A DNA stretch of 64,000 nucleotides from an uncultured Thermoproteales archaeon (GCA_938027595.1 CALJAK010000002.1:62001-126000); one strand, 5' to 3'. Numbered from the stretch's first letter, positions 1 to 9,105 are shown. The notes: a model not told the origin generated them from the letters alone. Numbers and translations are program-made.

Positions 1-242
1 CTGTTCAACACTACACCTAAATCGGGTCCGCGTATAACTACGACGGGCGGCTCTATCTCTCTAATGAAAAAAGCATTTCTAAAGGCCTCTGGAGATAGAT
101 TGAAGTAAAAGGGGTCTGAGATTAAGTTATAAACCTCTCTGATGCTCGTCGCCACTTGTAGAAATATCAAAGAAAGCGGTAGTATCAAGAAAACGCTCAG
201 AAATGCGTAGCCAGCTATAGTGGACGCCTTGATGAAATTCAT
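1..242 (-). CDS. ABC transporter permease, N-terminal part (cut by window edge)
   Basis: About 80 codons are present and the reading frame runs off the left edge. The ATG at 242 overlaps the TGA of the upstream ATPase gene (ATGA), so the two are translationally coupled. The N-terminus has one strong membrane segment (residues 8-31, rich in Ala, Leu, Val and Ile), followed by a polar extracytoplasmic stretch, as in binding-protein-dependent permeases. With the preceding ATPase it would form the membrane channel of an importer. The transported substrate cannot be read from this fragment. Confidence 0.7.
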   Translation of the reverse strand, partial: MNFIKASTIAGYAFLSVFLILPLSLIFLQVATSIREVYNLISDPFYFNLSPEAFRNAFFIREIEPPVVVIRGPDLGVVLN

Positions 243-1267
243 TTATATGCTATGGCTCTCGTTATCTCAACATACGTCTCCTCGCCCCCAGCTGCATGCG
301 GCTTTAACCCCTCGGCTTTTAGTTTGTTGCCTCCGCATTTCAACGTAGTTTGGTATGTGCGTCCCAGAAACGTGACGTCCTCCACTACGCACTTCAGCCT
401 ACCACCTCCCACATATATGTCCTCTAGTTTGACGACCACGTTTACGTAATCGCCCGGCTTAACCCCATCGCTAGCCTCCGCCTCAATTAAAAACCCCACG
501 TCTACCACAGCCACTTCGCCCCTCTTCTCCACTACTTTCCCCCGTAGTAAGTTCGTTCTTCCTATGAAAGTGGCCACGAAGAGATTCGCTGGTTTGTAGT
601 ACACCTCCTCCGGCGTGCCCACTTGCATAATCTTGCCTAAATTCATCACAGCAATTCTGTCAGCCACCGCCATGGCCTCCTCTTGGTCGTGTGTGACGTA
701 TATTGTGGTGATCGAGAGTTTTTTGGCAATTTTCTTAATCTCTTCTCTCAACTCCACGCGCAGTTTTGCATCTAGGTTAGCCAGCGGTTCGTCCAGCAGA
801 AGCACTTCTGGCTGCACTACCAGCGCTCTAGCTAAAGCCACTCGTTGTTGTTGACCGCCGGACAATTGGTAAGGCCGCCTCTTCTCAAAACCCTCAAGCC
901 CCACTAGCTCTAGGATTTCCTTAACTCGCCTCCGTTCTTCTTCTCTAGATATTTTCCTCAACCTCAGCCCGTAAGCTACGTTGTCGTAAACAGACATATG
1001 TGGCCAAAGTGCCCACGTCTGGGGAACCACCGCTGTATTTCTCTGTTGCGTAGGCAATTTAGTGACGTCCCGGTCGTCGAAATATATTCTACCAGCTGTG
1101 GCATCTTCTAAACCGGCAATGAGTCTAAGCAACGTAGTCTTGCCGCACCCAGACGGCCCAAGCCCGGCGAGGATCTCTCCATCGTTGATTGTAAGATCCA
1201 CGTCGTCTAACGCCACCACTCCCCCATCGTAGACTTTACGTAATTTCTCAACTTTTACAATTGTCAC
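239..1267 (-). CDS. ABC transporter ATP-binding protein, MalK/UgpC/PotA type
   Basis: The 342-residue protein has a complete nucleotide-binding domain: Walker A GPSGCGKTT (residues 37-45), signature LSGGQQQRVALARAL, Walker B VLLLDEP and the H-loop VTHDQEEA. A roughly 100-residue C-terminal extension is the size and place of the TOBE regulatory domain of CUT1/FbpC/PotA-type importers. It would drive uptake through the overlapping downstream permease. The start is GTG at 1267, with a TATA box (1285-1299) about 25 bp upstream, so the mRNA is probably leaderless. Substrate is unknown: sugar, polyamine, sulfate or iron transporters share this architecture. Confidence 0.9.
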   Translation of the reverse strand: MTIVKVEKLRKVYDGGVVALDDVDLTINDGEILAGLGPSGCGKTTLLRLIAGLEDATAGRIYFDDRDVTKLPTQQRNTAVVPQTWALWPHMSVYDNVAYGLRLRKISREEERRRVKEILELVGLEGFEKRRPYQLSGGQQQRVALARALVVQPEVLLLDEPLANLDAKLRVELREEIKKIAKKLSITTIYVTHDQEEAMAVADRIAVMNLGKIMQVGTPEEVYYKPANLFVATFIGRTNLLRGKVVEKRGEVAVVDVGFLIEAEASDGVKPGDYVNVVVKLEDIYVGGGRLKCVVEDVTFLGRTYQTTLKCGGNKLKAEGLKPHAAGGEETYVEITRAIAYK

Positions 1268-1284
1268 ATATTCCCACTTGGCGT

Positions 1285-1299
1285 GGATATATATCTTTA
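1285..1299 (-). promoter_or_regulatory. TATA box for the ABC transporter operon
   Basis: The sequence on the minus strand reads taaagatatatatcc, centred about 25 bp before the GTG start at 1267. This is the distance expected for a leaderless archaeal transcript. Confidence 0.6.
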
Positions 1300-1352
1300 G
1301 TTCATATTAACGCCATTGTCCTAGCGCACGTGAGCCCAGTGGGTCTGGTCTC

Positions 1353-1364
1353 AAGTTTATTAAG
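1353..1364 (+). promoter_or_regulatory. TATA box for aIF2-gamma
   Basis: The sequence aagtttattaag is centred 25 bp upstream of the ATG at 1383. No Shine-Dalgarno sequence lies between them. Confidence 0.6.
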
Positions 1365-1382
1365 TTTTGATTATGTTGACTC

Positions 1383-2618
1383 ATGTCGTTTGTCTATCCT
1401 GACGCGATCGTGTCGACCGCTGGACACGTGGACCACGGCAAGACGCAGATAACGTACGCTCTGTCTGGGACTTGGGTCATGAGGCACAGTGAGGAAATCA
1501 AGAAAGCCATGACGATAAAACTGGGCTATACGCAGATAGGTATATACGACTGCGGTGAGGAGTATTTCTACACCGACGGGATACTTCGGGATGGGAAATG
1601 TCCAGACGGCGGGGAGCCCAAGCTCTTGAGGAGAATTTCTCTCCTAGACGTCCCGGGTCACGAGGTCTTGGTGGCCACCATGGTGTCGGGAGCTGCAGTG
1701 GTGGACGGCGCGATTTTGGTAATAGACTCCTCGCAGCCCGTGCCGCAGCCGCAGACGCTGGAGCACTTCGCGGTGTTGGACATAATTGGCGTCCGGCGTT
1801 TGGTAGTGGCTCAGAACAAGATAGATCTCGTCACTAAAGAGAAGGCAATTGAGAACTATGAGCAGATAAAGTCGTTTCTAGCCGGTAGTTGGGCAGAGGG
1901 CTCGAAAGTAGTCCCCATATCGGCGTTACACAAGATCAACATCGACGCCCTCGCCACTCATATAGCCAAGACAATCCCAAGGAGAGAGGTGGAGCTCGGC
2001 AAGCCGGCGAGGTTTTTAGTATTGCGCAGCTTCAACACAAATCCGCCAGGCACGCCCCCCGAGAAGTTGAGAGGCGGCGTCCTCGGCGGCACGCTTACGG
2101 AGGGAGTTTTGAAGATCGGCGACGAGGTTGAGATAAGACCCGGCCTCAAGATAGACAAACCGAAGCCGGGGTACCAACCCATCTACACAAGAGTGCTGGG
2201 GATTGAGTACAGCGGTTTTAAAGTAGACGAAGCGAGACCGGGCGGCCTCGTGGGCATAATGACGGGGCTAGATCCAGCTCTGACGAAAGCCGACTCTCTG
2301 TCGGGAGCGGTGGTCGGCACGCCTGGCACTCTCCCACCTGTTTGGACATCTATAGAGGTAGAGACGAAGCCAATGCCCAAAGCCATAGAGGGCAGATTAG
2401 AGCCCTTCAAACAGAACGAGACAGTCTTGACGGCGGCGGGTTCGGCGACTGTATTCGGCGTGGTGCAGACAGTGAAAAAAGACATGGTGACAATCGCGCT
2501 GAAGAAAGCCATATGCGTAGAGCAGAAGTCCAAAGTTGTGATTATTAGACAGATAAAGAACAGGTGGATTGTGACTAACTATGGCGTTATAAGGGGGGGA
2601 ACAACCGTTTTGGAGTAG
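1383..2618 (+). CDS. eif2g: Translation initiation factor aIF2 gamma subunit (GTPase)
   Basis: The 411-residue length is typical for archaeal aIF2-gamma. The G1 motif AGHVDHGKT lies near residues 13-21, followed by a switch region with the SEEIKKAMTIKLGY signature specific to e/aIF2-gamma, G3 DVPGHE and G4 NKID. The Zn-knuckle region is reduced to a few cysteines (YDCGEE and GKCPDG). The protein carries initiator Met-tRNA to the small ribosomal subunit together with the alpha and beta subunits, which are not in this window. The ATG start is supported by a correctly spaced TATA box. It is monocistronic here. Confidence 0.96.
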   Translation: MSFVYPDAIVSTAGHVDHGKTQITYALSGTWVMRHSEEIKKAMTIKLGYTQIGIYDCGEEYFYTDGILRDGKCPDGGEPKLLRRISLLDVPGHEVLVATMVSGAAVVDGAILVIDSSQPVPQPQTLEHFAVLDIIGVRRLVVAQNKIDLVTKEKAIENYEQIKSFLAGSWAEGSKVVPISALHKINIDALATHIAKTIPRREVELGKPARFLVLRSFNTNPPGTPPEKLRGGVLGGTLTEGVLKIGDEVEIRPGLKIDKPKPGYQPIYTRVLGIEYSGFKVDEARPGGLVGIMTGLDPALTKADSLSGAVVGTPGTLPPVWTSIEVETKPMPKAIEGRLEPFKQNETVLTAAGSATVFGVVQTVKKDMVTIALKKAICVEQKSKVVIIRQIKNRWIVTNYGVIRGGTTVLE

Positions 2619-2707
2619 GCTCAGCCCGCGGAATAGGCTTCACGAGTCAATTGGGGGCAAGTCGTCTTCACTGCCAATGAATTTTCTTTATATTCTAAAA
2701 AATTTTC

Positions 2708-3184
2708 ATGTGTCTTGCGCCAACTTGGCCCCGGGGCGGCAGCGGGTGGGCCGCCGTGGGGGTGTTGACAGACGGCGCTAGAGTTCTCTTGATCAAACGC
2801 GCGGAGAGGCAGGGCGACCCTTGGTCTGGCCAAATTGCCTTCCCCGGCGGCATGTGGAGAGTGGGGGAGACTCTATTAGAAACGGCGCAGAGAGAAGTGA
2901 GGGAGGAGGTGGGCGTGAGTCCCGTCTCTCTCCTGGGTGTGTTGGAGGCTGTAAGTCCCTCCAACGCGCCCCACGTCAAAGTGGTGCCGTTTGTATTCGC
3001 TGGGTGGGAGGGAGAGGTCAACCCAAACCCTCTAGAGGTGCAGGAGGTGAGGTGGATTTCGCCCAGCGACGTCGTTGTGACTGAGTGGAGTGGTAGACCT
3101 GCCTATAGAGCGGGAGATTGGGTCATTTGGGGTCTCACGTATAGGATTTTGAAGACGTTTTGGGAGTGTAAAGCCTATATATAA
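2708..3184 (+). CDS. Nudix hydrolase, CoA-pyrophosphatase-like
   Basis: The 158-residue protein carries a full Nudix box: GG followed by GETLLETAQREVREEVGV, in the order G-x5-E-x7-REVxEExGV. The preceding GDPWSGQIAFPGG segment resembles the NUDT7/YeaB class that cleaves CoA or related nucleoside diphosphate derivatives, so this substrate class is an inference. A TATA box (2686-2693) is only about 20 bp before the ATG at 2708. Initiation at a downstream GTG, such as the one at 2756, is therefore possible. TYW1 follows 17 bp downstream with its own TATA box. Confidence 0.85.
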   Translation: MCLAPTWPRGGSGWAAVGVLTDGARVLLIKRAERQGDPWSGQIAFPGGMWRVGETLLETAQREVREEVGVSPVSLLGVLEAVSPSNAPHVKVVPFVFAGWEGEVNPNPLEVQEVRWISPSDVVVTEWSGRPAYRAGDWVIWGLTYRILKTFWECKAYI

Positions 3185-3200
3185 ACATCGATGTTTCTCT

Positions 3201-4232
3201 GTGTCTTGCGAGTTGGAGACTTTGGGGAGGTACCACGTGTTGGAAGGGCCTAGACTCAAAATTAGAGCGCCCGCTGCACGCGCCTTAGTCAAGAGACATT
3301 ACGGCTTGGCGGGACACGCCACAGTGGAGCTTTGTAAATGGACAAAGGAAGCTATGGAGGGGGGTAAGTCATGTTACAAAGTTAAGTTCTACAACGCCCC
3401 CGCCGGCGGTTCTCACCGCTGTGTGGAGATGAGTCCCGTCGGGCTTATCTGTAGCAACCGTTGTGTTTACTGTTGGAGACCTACGGAAGAATTCGACGTG
3501 ATTGAGTTAGACGAGAGGCACTATATGGATCCCCATGAGGTTGTGGCGCAAGTCTTGGAGGAGAGGAAGAGACTGCTGTCGGGGTACTGGGGCAGCAGAC
3601 GGAGTAAGGTGATTGAGGCGTTGGCGCCGACTCATTGGGCCATTTCTCTGTCTGGAGAACCAACCATGTACCCCAAGCTGCCTCAATTGATTAAGTTGAT
3701 AAAGTCACTGCCCCACACCAAGTCTGTATTCCTAGTCACAAATGGCCAACATCCAGAGATGTTGATGAAGCTGGCGAAAGAAGACGCGTTGCCTACTCAG
3801 CTATATCTCTCCACAAACGCCCCAAACGAAGAGCTTTACTACAGGATAAACGCTCCGGTGGCTCACAGAGACGCTTGGCGGCGGTGGCTCCGCTCTCTGG
3901 ACATAGTTGCCACACTACCCACGAGGACTGTGTTGAGGATTACTCTCATCCGTAGCTTAAACTACAGCGATGAGTACGTACCGCAATTCGGCGAAATTGT
4001 CAAGAGGGGGAATCCTCACTTTGTTGAAGTGAAGAGCTACATGCATTTAGGATACTCCACCCGCCGACTGGACAGAGGAGACATGCTCAACCACGAAGAA
4101 GTTAGAGAATGGTCCGGCAAGTTGTTGAAAACGCTGGACTCCTTCACTTACATGGACGAAGACGAGCCCAGCCGCATTGTGGTTTTGCAAAACGTGGAGA
4201 GATACGTCGATAGGTGGATTGTCCCCCCCTGA
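3201..4232 (+). CDS. taw1: tRNA 4-demethylwyosine synthase (radical SAM)
   Basis: The 343-residue protein has the radical SAM triad C84-x3-C88-x2-C91 within the SNRCVYCWRP motif typical of TYW1/Taw1. Upstream cysteines at about 45, 58 and 74 are candidates for the second Fe-S cluster of this family. The enzyme condenses N1-methylguanosine-37 of tRNA-Phe with two carbons of pyruvate to make the tricyclic imidazopurine core of wyosine bases. It lacks the flavodoxin domain of the eukaryotic form, as expected for archaea. GTG 3201 was chosen because the TATA box ctatatat starts 26 bp upstream. Confidence 0.93.
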   Translation: MSCELETLGRYHVLEGPRLKIRAPAARALVKRHYGLAGHATVELCKWTKEAMEGGKSCYKVKFYNAPAGGSHRCVEMSPVGLICSNRCVYCWRPTEEFDVIELDERHYMDPHEVVAQVLEERKRLLSGYWGSRRSKVIEALAPTHWAISLSGEPTMYPKLPQLIKLIKSLPHTKSVFLVTNGQHPEMLMKLAKEDALPTQLYLSTNAPNEELYYRINAPVAHRDAWRRWLRSLDIVATLPTRTVLRITLIRSLNYSDEYVPQFGEIVKRGNPHFVEVKSYMHLGYSTRRLDRGDMLNHEEVREWSGKLLKTLDSFTYMDEDEPSRIVVLQNVERYVDRWIVPP

Positions 4233-4633
4233 TGTACGAAACTTCAGCTGGAGTCGTGGTGTTTTACGTGGGGGGAGACGTAGAATACCTCCTACTTCAC
4301 TACCCCTCTGGTCACTGGGATTTTCCCAAGGGGCTGGTGGAGCCTGGAGAGACGCTGGAGGAAGCAGCCTTGAGAGAAGTGAGAGAGGAGACGGGCCTAG
4401 AGGTGGAGCTGCTGCCGGGCTTCAGAGAGGAAGTGGAGTACGTCTACTTTAGGGGTGTGAAAATTAGGAAAAGAGTGGTGTTCTTCTTGGGGAGGGCTAG
4501 GAGTAGGGAGGTGACGCTCAGTTGGGAACACGTGGGGTATCTATGGCTGACTTTCGACAGAGCTCTAGCCCGCCTCACTTACGAAACCTCGCGGAGAGTT
4601 TTGGCGAAGGCTCACAGACACCTCAGCCGGTGA
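4232..4633 (+). CDS. Nudix hydrolase, Ap4A-hydrolase/MutT-like
   Basis: The ATG at 4232 overlaps the TGA of taw1 (TGATG), so translation is probably coupled; an upstream in-frame ATG at 4214 is less likely. The protein has about 133 residues. The Nudix box runs from [17 protein letters not shown] to REETGL. The N-terminal SAGVVVFY strand and the WDFPKG motif match the NUDT2/diadenosine tetraphosphatase-like group, which removes toxic dinucleotides or oxidised nucleotides. The 3' end overlaps the convergent TrpB2 gene by 11 bp. Confidence 0.85.
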   Translation: MYETSAGVVVFYVGGDVEYLLLHYPSGHWDFPKGLVEPGETLEEAALREVREETGLEVELLPGFREEVEYVYFRGVKIRKRVVFFLGRARSREVTLSWEHVGYLWLTFDRALARLTYETSRRVLAKAHRHLSR

Positions 4634-5978
4634 GTTTCCTCACCTCCGCTAGGCATCTCGCTAACTCCTCTGACGTGGGCACTGCCTCTTGCATGGCGCC
4701 AGTTAGAAAGTCGTCGTAGGCCGACAAGTCGAGAAGTCCGTGGCCAGACAAGTTAAAGAGGATCACTGTCTCGCGTCCACTTCTCTTGGCCTCTAGAGCC
4801 AGCTCCACCACCGCCTTGACTGCATGCGCCGACTCCGGCGCTGGGACAAAACCCTCAGTGTTGGCGAATAATTTAGCGGCTTCGAATACTTCTCTCTGGC
4901 CATACGCCACGGCGTTGACTTCGCCGTGTTTCACCAAGAGCGAGAGAGTGGGGGCGCAGCCGTGGTATCTCAAACCGCCGGCGTGTATGGGGGGTGGTTT
5001 GTAGAGGTGTCCAATGGTGTACATTTTTATCAACGGCGTGAGTCCAGCCGTGTCTCCAAAGTCGTACAGATATTCTCCTCTCGTAAGCGTGGGAACTGCA
5101 GCGGGCTCCACGGCGAGGAATTTCACATCTTTTTCAGACTTCCCCACTTTCTTCTCGTAGTAAAAAGGCCAGAAGAGTCCGGAGAAAGAGCTGCCGCCGC
5201 CGCATGCGCCCACTACGTAATCTGGGTAATCGCCAAACTGACGTATTTGTTCCAACGCCTCCAGTCCGATCACAGTCTGATGTATCAAGACGTGGTTTAG
5301 AACTGAACCCAGTACGTACTTAGACCCCGTCTTCACGGCGTCTTCCACGGCTTCAGATATCGCGATGCCCAAGGAGCCCGGGTGGTTTGGATCCTCTGCG
5401 AGGAACTTCCTGCCGGACTCAGTGCGTTCGCTGGGGCTGGGGATCACTTCTGCGCCCCATAGCTCCATTAAAACACGGCGGTACGGCTTCTGTAAGTAGG
5501 AAGCTCTCACCATATATATAGTAGCTTTCACTTGGAAAAAAGCTGCGGCGAAAGCCACTGAGGAACCCCACTGTCCGGCGCCAGTTTCAGTAGTCACTCT
5601 GCCTACGCCTTCTTTAGCTATGTAATATAATTGAGCTACTGCAGTGTTTGGCTTGTGGCTACCCGGCGGCGATATGCCTTCGAATTTGTAGTAAATTCTC
5701 GCCGGAGTTTTCAACACTTCTTCAAGCCTCTTTGCTCTTATGAGTGGAGTCGGCCGCCATGTGAGGTATATATCTCTAACTTCGCTCGGGATTGGAATCC
5801 ACCTATCTTGCGAAAACTCTTGTCTTACGAGTTCTTTAGCAAAAAGCACTTCGAAATCCTGCGGCGTGACTACTTCGCCGTTTGGTTTCAAATACGGCGG
5901 TAACGACTCTGGTAAATCCGGCAGTATGTTATACCACCTCGTCGGCACAAACCACTCGGCGTTTATAGCTTTACGCAT
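4623..5978 (-). CDS. trpB2: Tryptophan synthase beta chain, TrpB2 type (orphan copy)
   Basis: This 451-residue PLP enzyme belongs to the TrpB2 branch. It has the long N-terminal extension, the PLP-lysine motif [10 protein letters not shown] and the ETGAGQWG motif, where TrpB1 has HG after Q. The GGGS phosphate-binding glycine loop is also present. TrpB2 makes tryptophan from indole and serine, or salvages indole or phosphoserine. It stands alone, outside the trp operon at 31.8-36.7 kb, which has its own TrpB2-type gene. The lysine is followed by Pro (HKPNTA), while the operon copy has HKLNTA. The start lies next to a divergent promoter shared with the methylase gene. Confidence 0.93.
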   Translation of the reverse strand: MRKAINAEWFVPTRWYNILPDLPESLPPYLKPNGEVVTPQDFEVLFAKELVRQEFSQDRWIPIPSEVRDIYLTWRPTPLIRAKRLEEVLKTPARIYYKFEGISPPGSHKPNTAVAQLYYIAKEGVGRVTTETGAGQWGSSVAFAAAFFQVKATIYMVRASYLQKPYRRVLMELWGAEVIPSPSERTESGRKFLAEDPNHPGSLGIAISEAVEDAVKTGSKYVLGSVLNHVLIHQTVIGLEALEQIRQFGDYPDYVVGACGGGSSFSGLFWPFYYEKKVGKSEKDVKFLAVEPAAVPTLTRGEYLYDFGDTAGLTPLIKMYTIGHLYKPPPIHAGGLRYHGCAPTLSLLVKHGEVNAVAYGQREVFEAAKLFANTEGFVPAPESAHAVKAVVELALEAKRSGRETVILFNLSGHGLLDLSAYDDFLTGAMQEAVPTSEELARCLAEVRKLTG

Positions 5979-5980
5979 AA

Positions 5981-6008
5981 TGAAATAAATTTACTATATA
6001 TTTATTCT
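5981..6008. promoter_or_regulatory. Divergent promoter region, trpB2 / METTL5-like gene
   Basis: The A/T-only stretch of about 25 bp contains TATA-like elements for both directions. taaatttac lies about 25 bp before the GTG at 6014, and on the minus strand aataaatatata lies about 25 bp before the ATG at 5978. The two genes are only 35 bp apart. Confidence 0.5.
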
Positions 6009-6013
6009 GAAGT

Positions 6014-6628
6014 GTGTTTAAAACGAGAAAAGAACTAGAGATATTCACAGAATCTATCCCAACGTTTCAAAAACCGAAATTGAAATTAGAACAATACCCC
6101 ACAAACGCTTCTATAGTCGCTACTGCAGTGTGGGACGCCTATATGAGGGGATTATTAGACATTGTGTTAGATTTAGGTTGCGGCACGGGACGTTTTGCAA
6201 TCGCAGCGGCTGCTATGGGAGCGCGAAACGTGTTGTGCGTAGATATAGACCCAGAGGCTTTAGACGTAGCTAAGAGATATGCGAAAAAACTCGGATTCGA
6301 AACAATAGATTTTCTAGTTGTCGACACGACGCGTTTAACACTAACGAGGAAGTTTACAGTAGGTTTTCAAAATCCGCCATTTGGAATTTGGAGCACAAGA
6401 GGTCTAGATATAGTATTTTTAAAAACAGCTCTTAGATACGTAGATGTAGTTTACACAATTCACAAACTAACTACGTTAGACTACGTGAGGAGAGTTGTAG
6501 AGAAGTGGGGTTATAAGTTTGAAGTATTGGAGAAGTCGTATCTAACTCTGAGACCTGTCTTTAGACACCACAAGAAGAGAATACATAAAGTGGAAATTTT
6601 TCTAGCAAGAATTTCAAGACTTAAATAG
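6014..6628 (+). CDS. RNA N6-adenine methyltransferase, METTL5-like
   Basis: The 204-residue class I SAM methyltransferase has motif I DLGCGTGRFAIAA near residues 55-67, an acidic loop VDIDPEAL, and the catalytic motif NPPFG characteristic of N6-adenine methylases acting on RNA. It has the size and layout of METTL5, which modifies a decoding-site adenosine of small-subunit rRNA. An rRNA target here is inferred from the family. The C-terminal KKRIHKVEIFLARI strand matches family members. GTG 6014 is 26 bp from a TATA element. Confidence 0.85.
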   Translation: MFKTRKELEIFTESIPTFQKPKLKLEQYPTNASIVATAVWDAYMRGLLDIVLDLGCGTGRFAIAAAAMGARNVLCVDIDPEALDVAKRYAKKLGFETIDFLVVDTTRLTLTRKFTVGFQNPPFGIWSTRGLDIVFLKTALRYVDVVYTIHKLTTLDYVRRVVEKWGYKFEVLEKSYLTLRPVFRHHKKRIHKVEIFLARISRLK

Positions 6629-6646
6629 AAAAGTAATGGTTTCCCC

Positions 6647-7648
6647 ATGGTGTATGTGCCTGTGGAAGTCAGGGGGAGAATCCCCAAGAGAACAGCCGCG
6701 TTTTTCACTATAGCTATAGCGGTGTTTACACTGGCGTCGATTGTGCTCGCATTGACAATATTTTCCCTCCCCGCGGGTACTGTAGCTGTTGTTGTAGACC
6801 CAGTTTCCGGCACTGTGAGCAAGCCGGTGATAGGTCCAGCTTTGGGGTTTAAAGCTCCGTGGGCTTATTTAATCAGCGATACATACGCCATAGAAGTAGT
6901 GGAGTTTGTACAAATGGAGAAAGGGGCTGGCCGGTGGGAATTCTCAGCGCCGGTGGTGTTGACTAGAGACGGAGTTACAGTCACCGTAGAGATGGTGGTG
7001 CGGTATAGAATCAAACCTGAGCGTTTCGACGATCTTGTAAAGAGATTTCCACAAGTTGACTACGACGATAAAGTCCTCGTGCCGAAAGCCCGCCAACTCG
7101 TTAGAGACATAATATCTAAAGTGTCGCTCGAATACTTAATTGAGAATAGGGATGTAATTGCTAAACAGATAGAACAACAATACCGAGAAGCAATTGAACA
7201 AGACCCAGCTCTAGCCGGTCTCATAGATATATTAGACGTCAACGTATTGAATTTCATTCTCCCTCAACAAGTGACTGAGGCTATAAATAGGAAAGTGGCA
7301 GCGCAACAAGACGCCATTAGGGCGCAATTCGAGAGACAGAGAGTAGAAGAGTTAGCGAGAGCAAACTTTACAAGAGTTATCTTAGCGGCACAAGCCGAAG
7401 CAAACGCCACTGTGACTAGAGCTACGGCACAAGCTCTACAGATATCTCTATTGGCTAACGCTACTAAAAACGCCGTAGAGATGTTGATAGCGGCTGCTCG
7501 CGCAAATGCCACAGATGCAGCAAGACTCGCGGAGTTGTATATATACCTAAGCGGTTTGAGAGAAGTAGCTCAATTCGGCAATGTCCAAATTATAGCCATC
7601 AGCGGCGGCGGTGGGCAGATAGTGCCGGTAATACCCATTGCTAGATGA
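6647..7648 (+). CDS. SPFH/prohibitin-like membrane protein
   Basis: The 333-residue protein starts with a transmembrane segment (about residues 18-42), followed by an SPFH/band-7 domain and a long Ala-, Glu- and Gln-rich coiled coil from about 185 to 290. Such proteins form oligomeric membrane scaffolds, outside or inside the membrane. The C-terminus is Gly- and Ile-rich. The TATA box cttaaata starts 27 bp upstream of the ATG. The downstream gene overlaps by 4 bp, which indicates co-translation. SPFH genes usually pair with NfeD, but here the partner is a different protein. Confidence 0.85.
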   Translation: MVYVPVEVRGRIPKRTAAFFTIAIAVFTLASIVLALTIFSLPAGTVAVVVDPVSGTVSKPVIGPALGFKAPWAYLISDTYAIEVVEFVQMEKGAGRWEFSAPVVLTRDGVTVTVEMVVRYRIKPERFDDLVKRFPQVDYDDKVLVPKARQLVRDIISKVSLEYLIENRDVIAKQIEQQYREAIEQDPALAGLIDILDVNVLNFILPQQVTEAINRKVAAQQDAIRAQFERQRVEELARANFTRVILAAQAEANATVTRATAQALQISLLANATKNAVEMLIAAARANATDAARLAELYIYLSGLREVAQFGNVQIIAISGGGGQIVPVIPIAR

Positions 7649-7977
7649 ATTACGTACAAACAGTTATAGTAGTAGTTGCACTTACGTTAATAATTTCTAT
7701 TGCGTTCCCCCGGCTTACACCAATAGTTCTCCGCGTTGGATTAATTGCGTTAGTCATAATAGCGGCGTTTTGGTTATACAATACGCTTCGAGGCAGACCG
7801 CCACCTCTGGCTTCCAGAATACTCAAAATTATAAAAGAAGAGGGACCTGTCTCCAGGAGAGAACTCGTCCAACGGCTAGAAGCAGATCCGGACAGAGTAG
7901 AAGAGGCGTTGAAGTATTTAGTAGAGAGAGGGTTGGTGAGGAGTTACAAAAAAGATGGAGAAATTTTCTACGACTAA
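7645..7977 (+). CDS. Membrane protein with C-terminal winged-helix domain
   Basis: This 110-residue protein overlaps the SPFH gene (ATGA). Residues 4-23 and 27-45 are two membrane spans. Residues 55-110 look like a winged helix-turn-helix: RILKIIKEEGPVSRRELV, then a recognition-helix-like segment and KKDGEIFYD as wing. The coupling to an SPFH scaffold suggests a membrane-tethered regulator or a scaffold partner in place of NfeD. This is inference; no function is established by the sequence. Confidence 0.75.
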   Translation: MNYVQTVIVVVALTLIISIAFPRLTPIVLRVGLIALVIIAAFWLYNTLRGRPPPLASRILKIIKEEGPVSRRELVQRLEADPDRVEEALKYLVERGLVRSYKKDGEIFYD

Positions 7978-8477
7978 CTAATTGTATATGTAGCCGTCCC
8001 TCCGTATTTCTCAAATCCCGGCTTTCCGAGAGTTCTAATTTCCACTACGTAATTTCCATCGTAATACCGTATTTTCACTAATTCTCTACCGCTGTATATC
8101 TCCAGCTTGGCGAAATCTCTCCCCACTTTACCCTCTATAGACTTCACTGTGTACCGAACGCCGTTGATCACTACGTCTCCACTTCCATACACAACTTTGC
8201 CGTAGGGCAGAGTGGCGTTTAACGTCAATACATCTACTGTGAGATCTACAGCAATTCTATCGCCGGCGATAGTCAAACGGGCTGTCCTTGCATAGAGCGT
8301 GGCGTTGGGGTTAGCCCACGCCGGTTTTCTAGCTTTTGACGCTATTTGATCCACCCACAAGGGAGGACCTCCGGCTTTCGGCGACTCTATCCAAGCGGGT
8401 TTGGCGTACGCTTGTACAACCAGCAGAATCACTGTCACTATCGCTGCGGCGGTCACTATTTTCGCCAATGTAACCAT
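7974..8477 (-). CDS. Exported or membrane-anchored protein of unknown function
   Basis: About 167 residues. The ATG at 8477 lies about 25 bp from a TATA box and gives a clean signal-anchor (VTLAKIVTAAAIVTVILLVV, residues 2-21). The rest is beta-rich with repeated alternation of charged and hydrophobic residues (for example RLTIAGDRIAVDLTVDVL), suggesting an extracytoplasmic beta-sandwich domain. It is convergent with the preceding gene by 4 bp and divergent from signal peptidase, with which it shares a promoter. I do not recognise the family. Confidence 0.7.
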   Translation of the reverse strand: MVTLAKIVTAAAIVTVILLVVQAYAKPAWIESPKAGGPPLWVDQIASKARKPAWANPNATLYARTARLTIAGDRIAVDLTVDVLTLNATLPYGKVVYGSGDVVINGVRYTVKSIEGKVGRDFAKLEIYSGRELVKIRYYDGNYVVEIRTLGKPGFEKYGGTATYTIS

Positions 8478-8489
8478 AGTTATCAAGTA

Positions 8490-8506
8490 GTTTTATATAA
8501 ATACGT
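8490..8506. promoter_or_regulatory. Bidirectional TATA region, secreted protein / signal peptidase
   Basis: gttttatataaatacg contains tttatata, 27 bp before the ATG at 8519. On the complementary strand, gtatttatataa lies about 25 bp before the ATG at 8477. One A/T-rich element appears to serve both genes. Confidence 0.5.
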
Positions 8507-8518
8507 CTAATGTTCCCC

Positions 8519-9085
8519 ATGTCTAGTTGGGTGAAGGATTTGGTGTTGCTCGTGGCTATATTGGCTGCGTTGGTGGCGTATTCTCTAGCCACTGGCGTTA
8601 GTTGGCCCATTGCGGTAGTTTCCTCGTATTCTATGGAGCCCACTCTGAGAGTGGGCGATTTCGTGTTTCTCACAGCCGCGTCCTGCAGCTCTGTGCAGCC
8701 GGGCGATGTCGTCGTGTATGTGGCCAGACACCTAATGTGGCACGGCAGTTGGATAATACATAGAGTGTACAAAACTGAGGGGTGTTCAATCTTCACTTGG
8801 GGAGACAATAACCCAAGTCCAGATCAAGCCGTGGGGGAGCCGCCTGTGGTGAATAACCTCGTGGGTGAGGTGGCTTTGATCATGCCTTACGTCGGCGTTT
8901 TTCCATTGTTAGTCAGACCGCAGAGTGTGGGGACGTACGCCGTGGGTCTTTGGTTTTTGAGAATCGCCATATTTGCGGCGGTGGTGTATGGTTTTTACTA
9001 CTACTTCAAGCTAGACAGCGGAGGGGGTAATTTCGGCAGTAGAAAACGCCGTAGAGTTGTCGCACGCCGTAGAACAGTTATATAA
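8519..9085 (+). CDS. Signal peptidase I, archaeal/ER (SEC11) type
   Basis: About 188 residues with an N-terminal membrane span. The catalytic serine lies in SSYSMEPTL, a conserved histidine in WIIHRVY, and an acidic residue in the WGDNN motif; Ser-His-Asp is the archaeal/eukaryotic arrangement, not Ser-Lys. A second hydrophobic segment near the C-terminus is followed by a basic tail (RKRRRVVARRR) that would stay in the cytoplasm. It cleaves signal peptides of Sec substrates. ATG 8519 fits the TATA spacing better than the ATG at 8510. Confidence 0.88.
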   Translation: MSSWVKDLVLLVAILAALVAYSLATGVSWPIAVVSSYSMEPTLRVGDFVFLTAASCSSVQPGDVVVYVARHLMWHGSWIIHRVYKTEGCSIFTWGDNNPSPDQAVGEPPVVNNLVGEVALIMPYVGVFPLLVRPQSVGTYAVGLWFLRIAIFAAVVYGFYYYFKLDSGGGNFGSRKRRRVVARRRTVI

Positions 9086-9105
9086 AGTGGTGTTACTTGG
9101 TGGGC

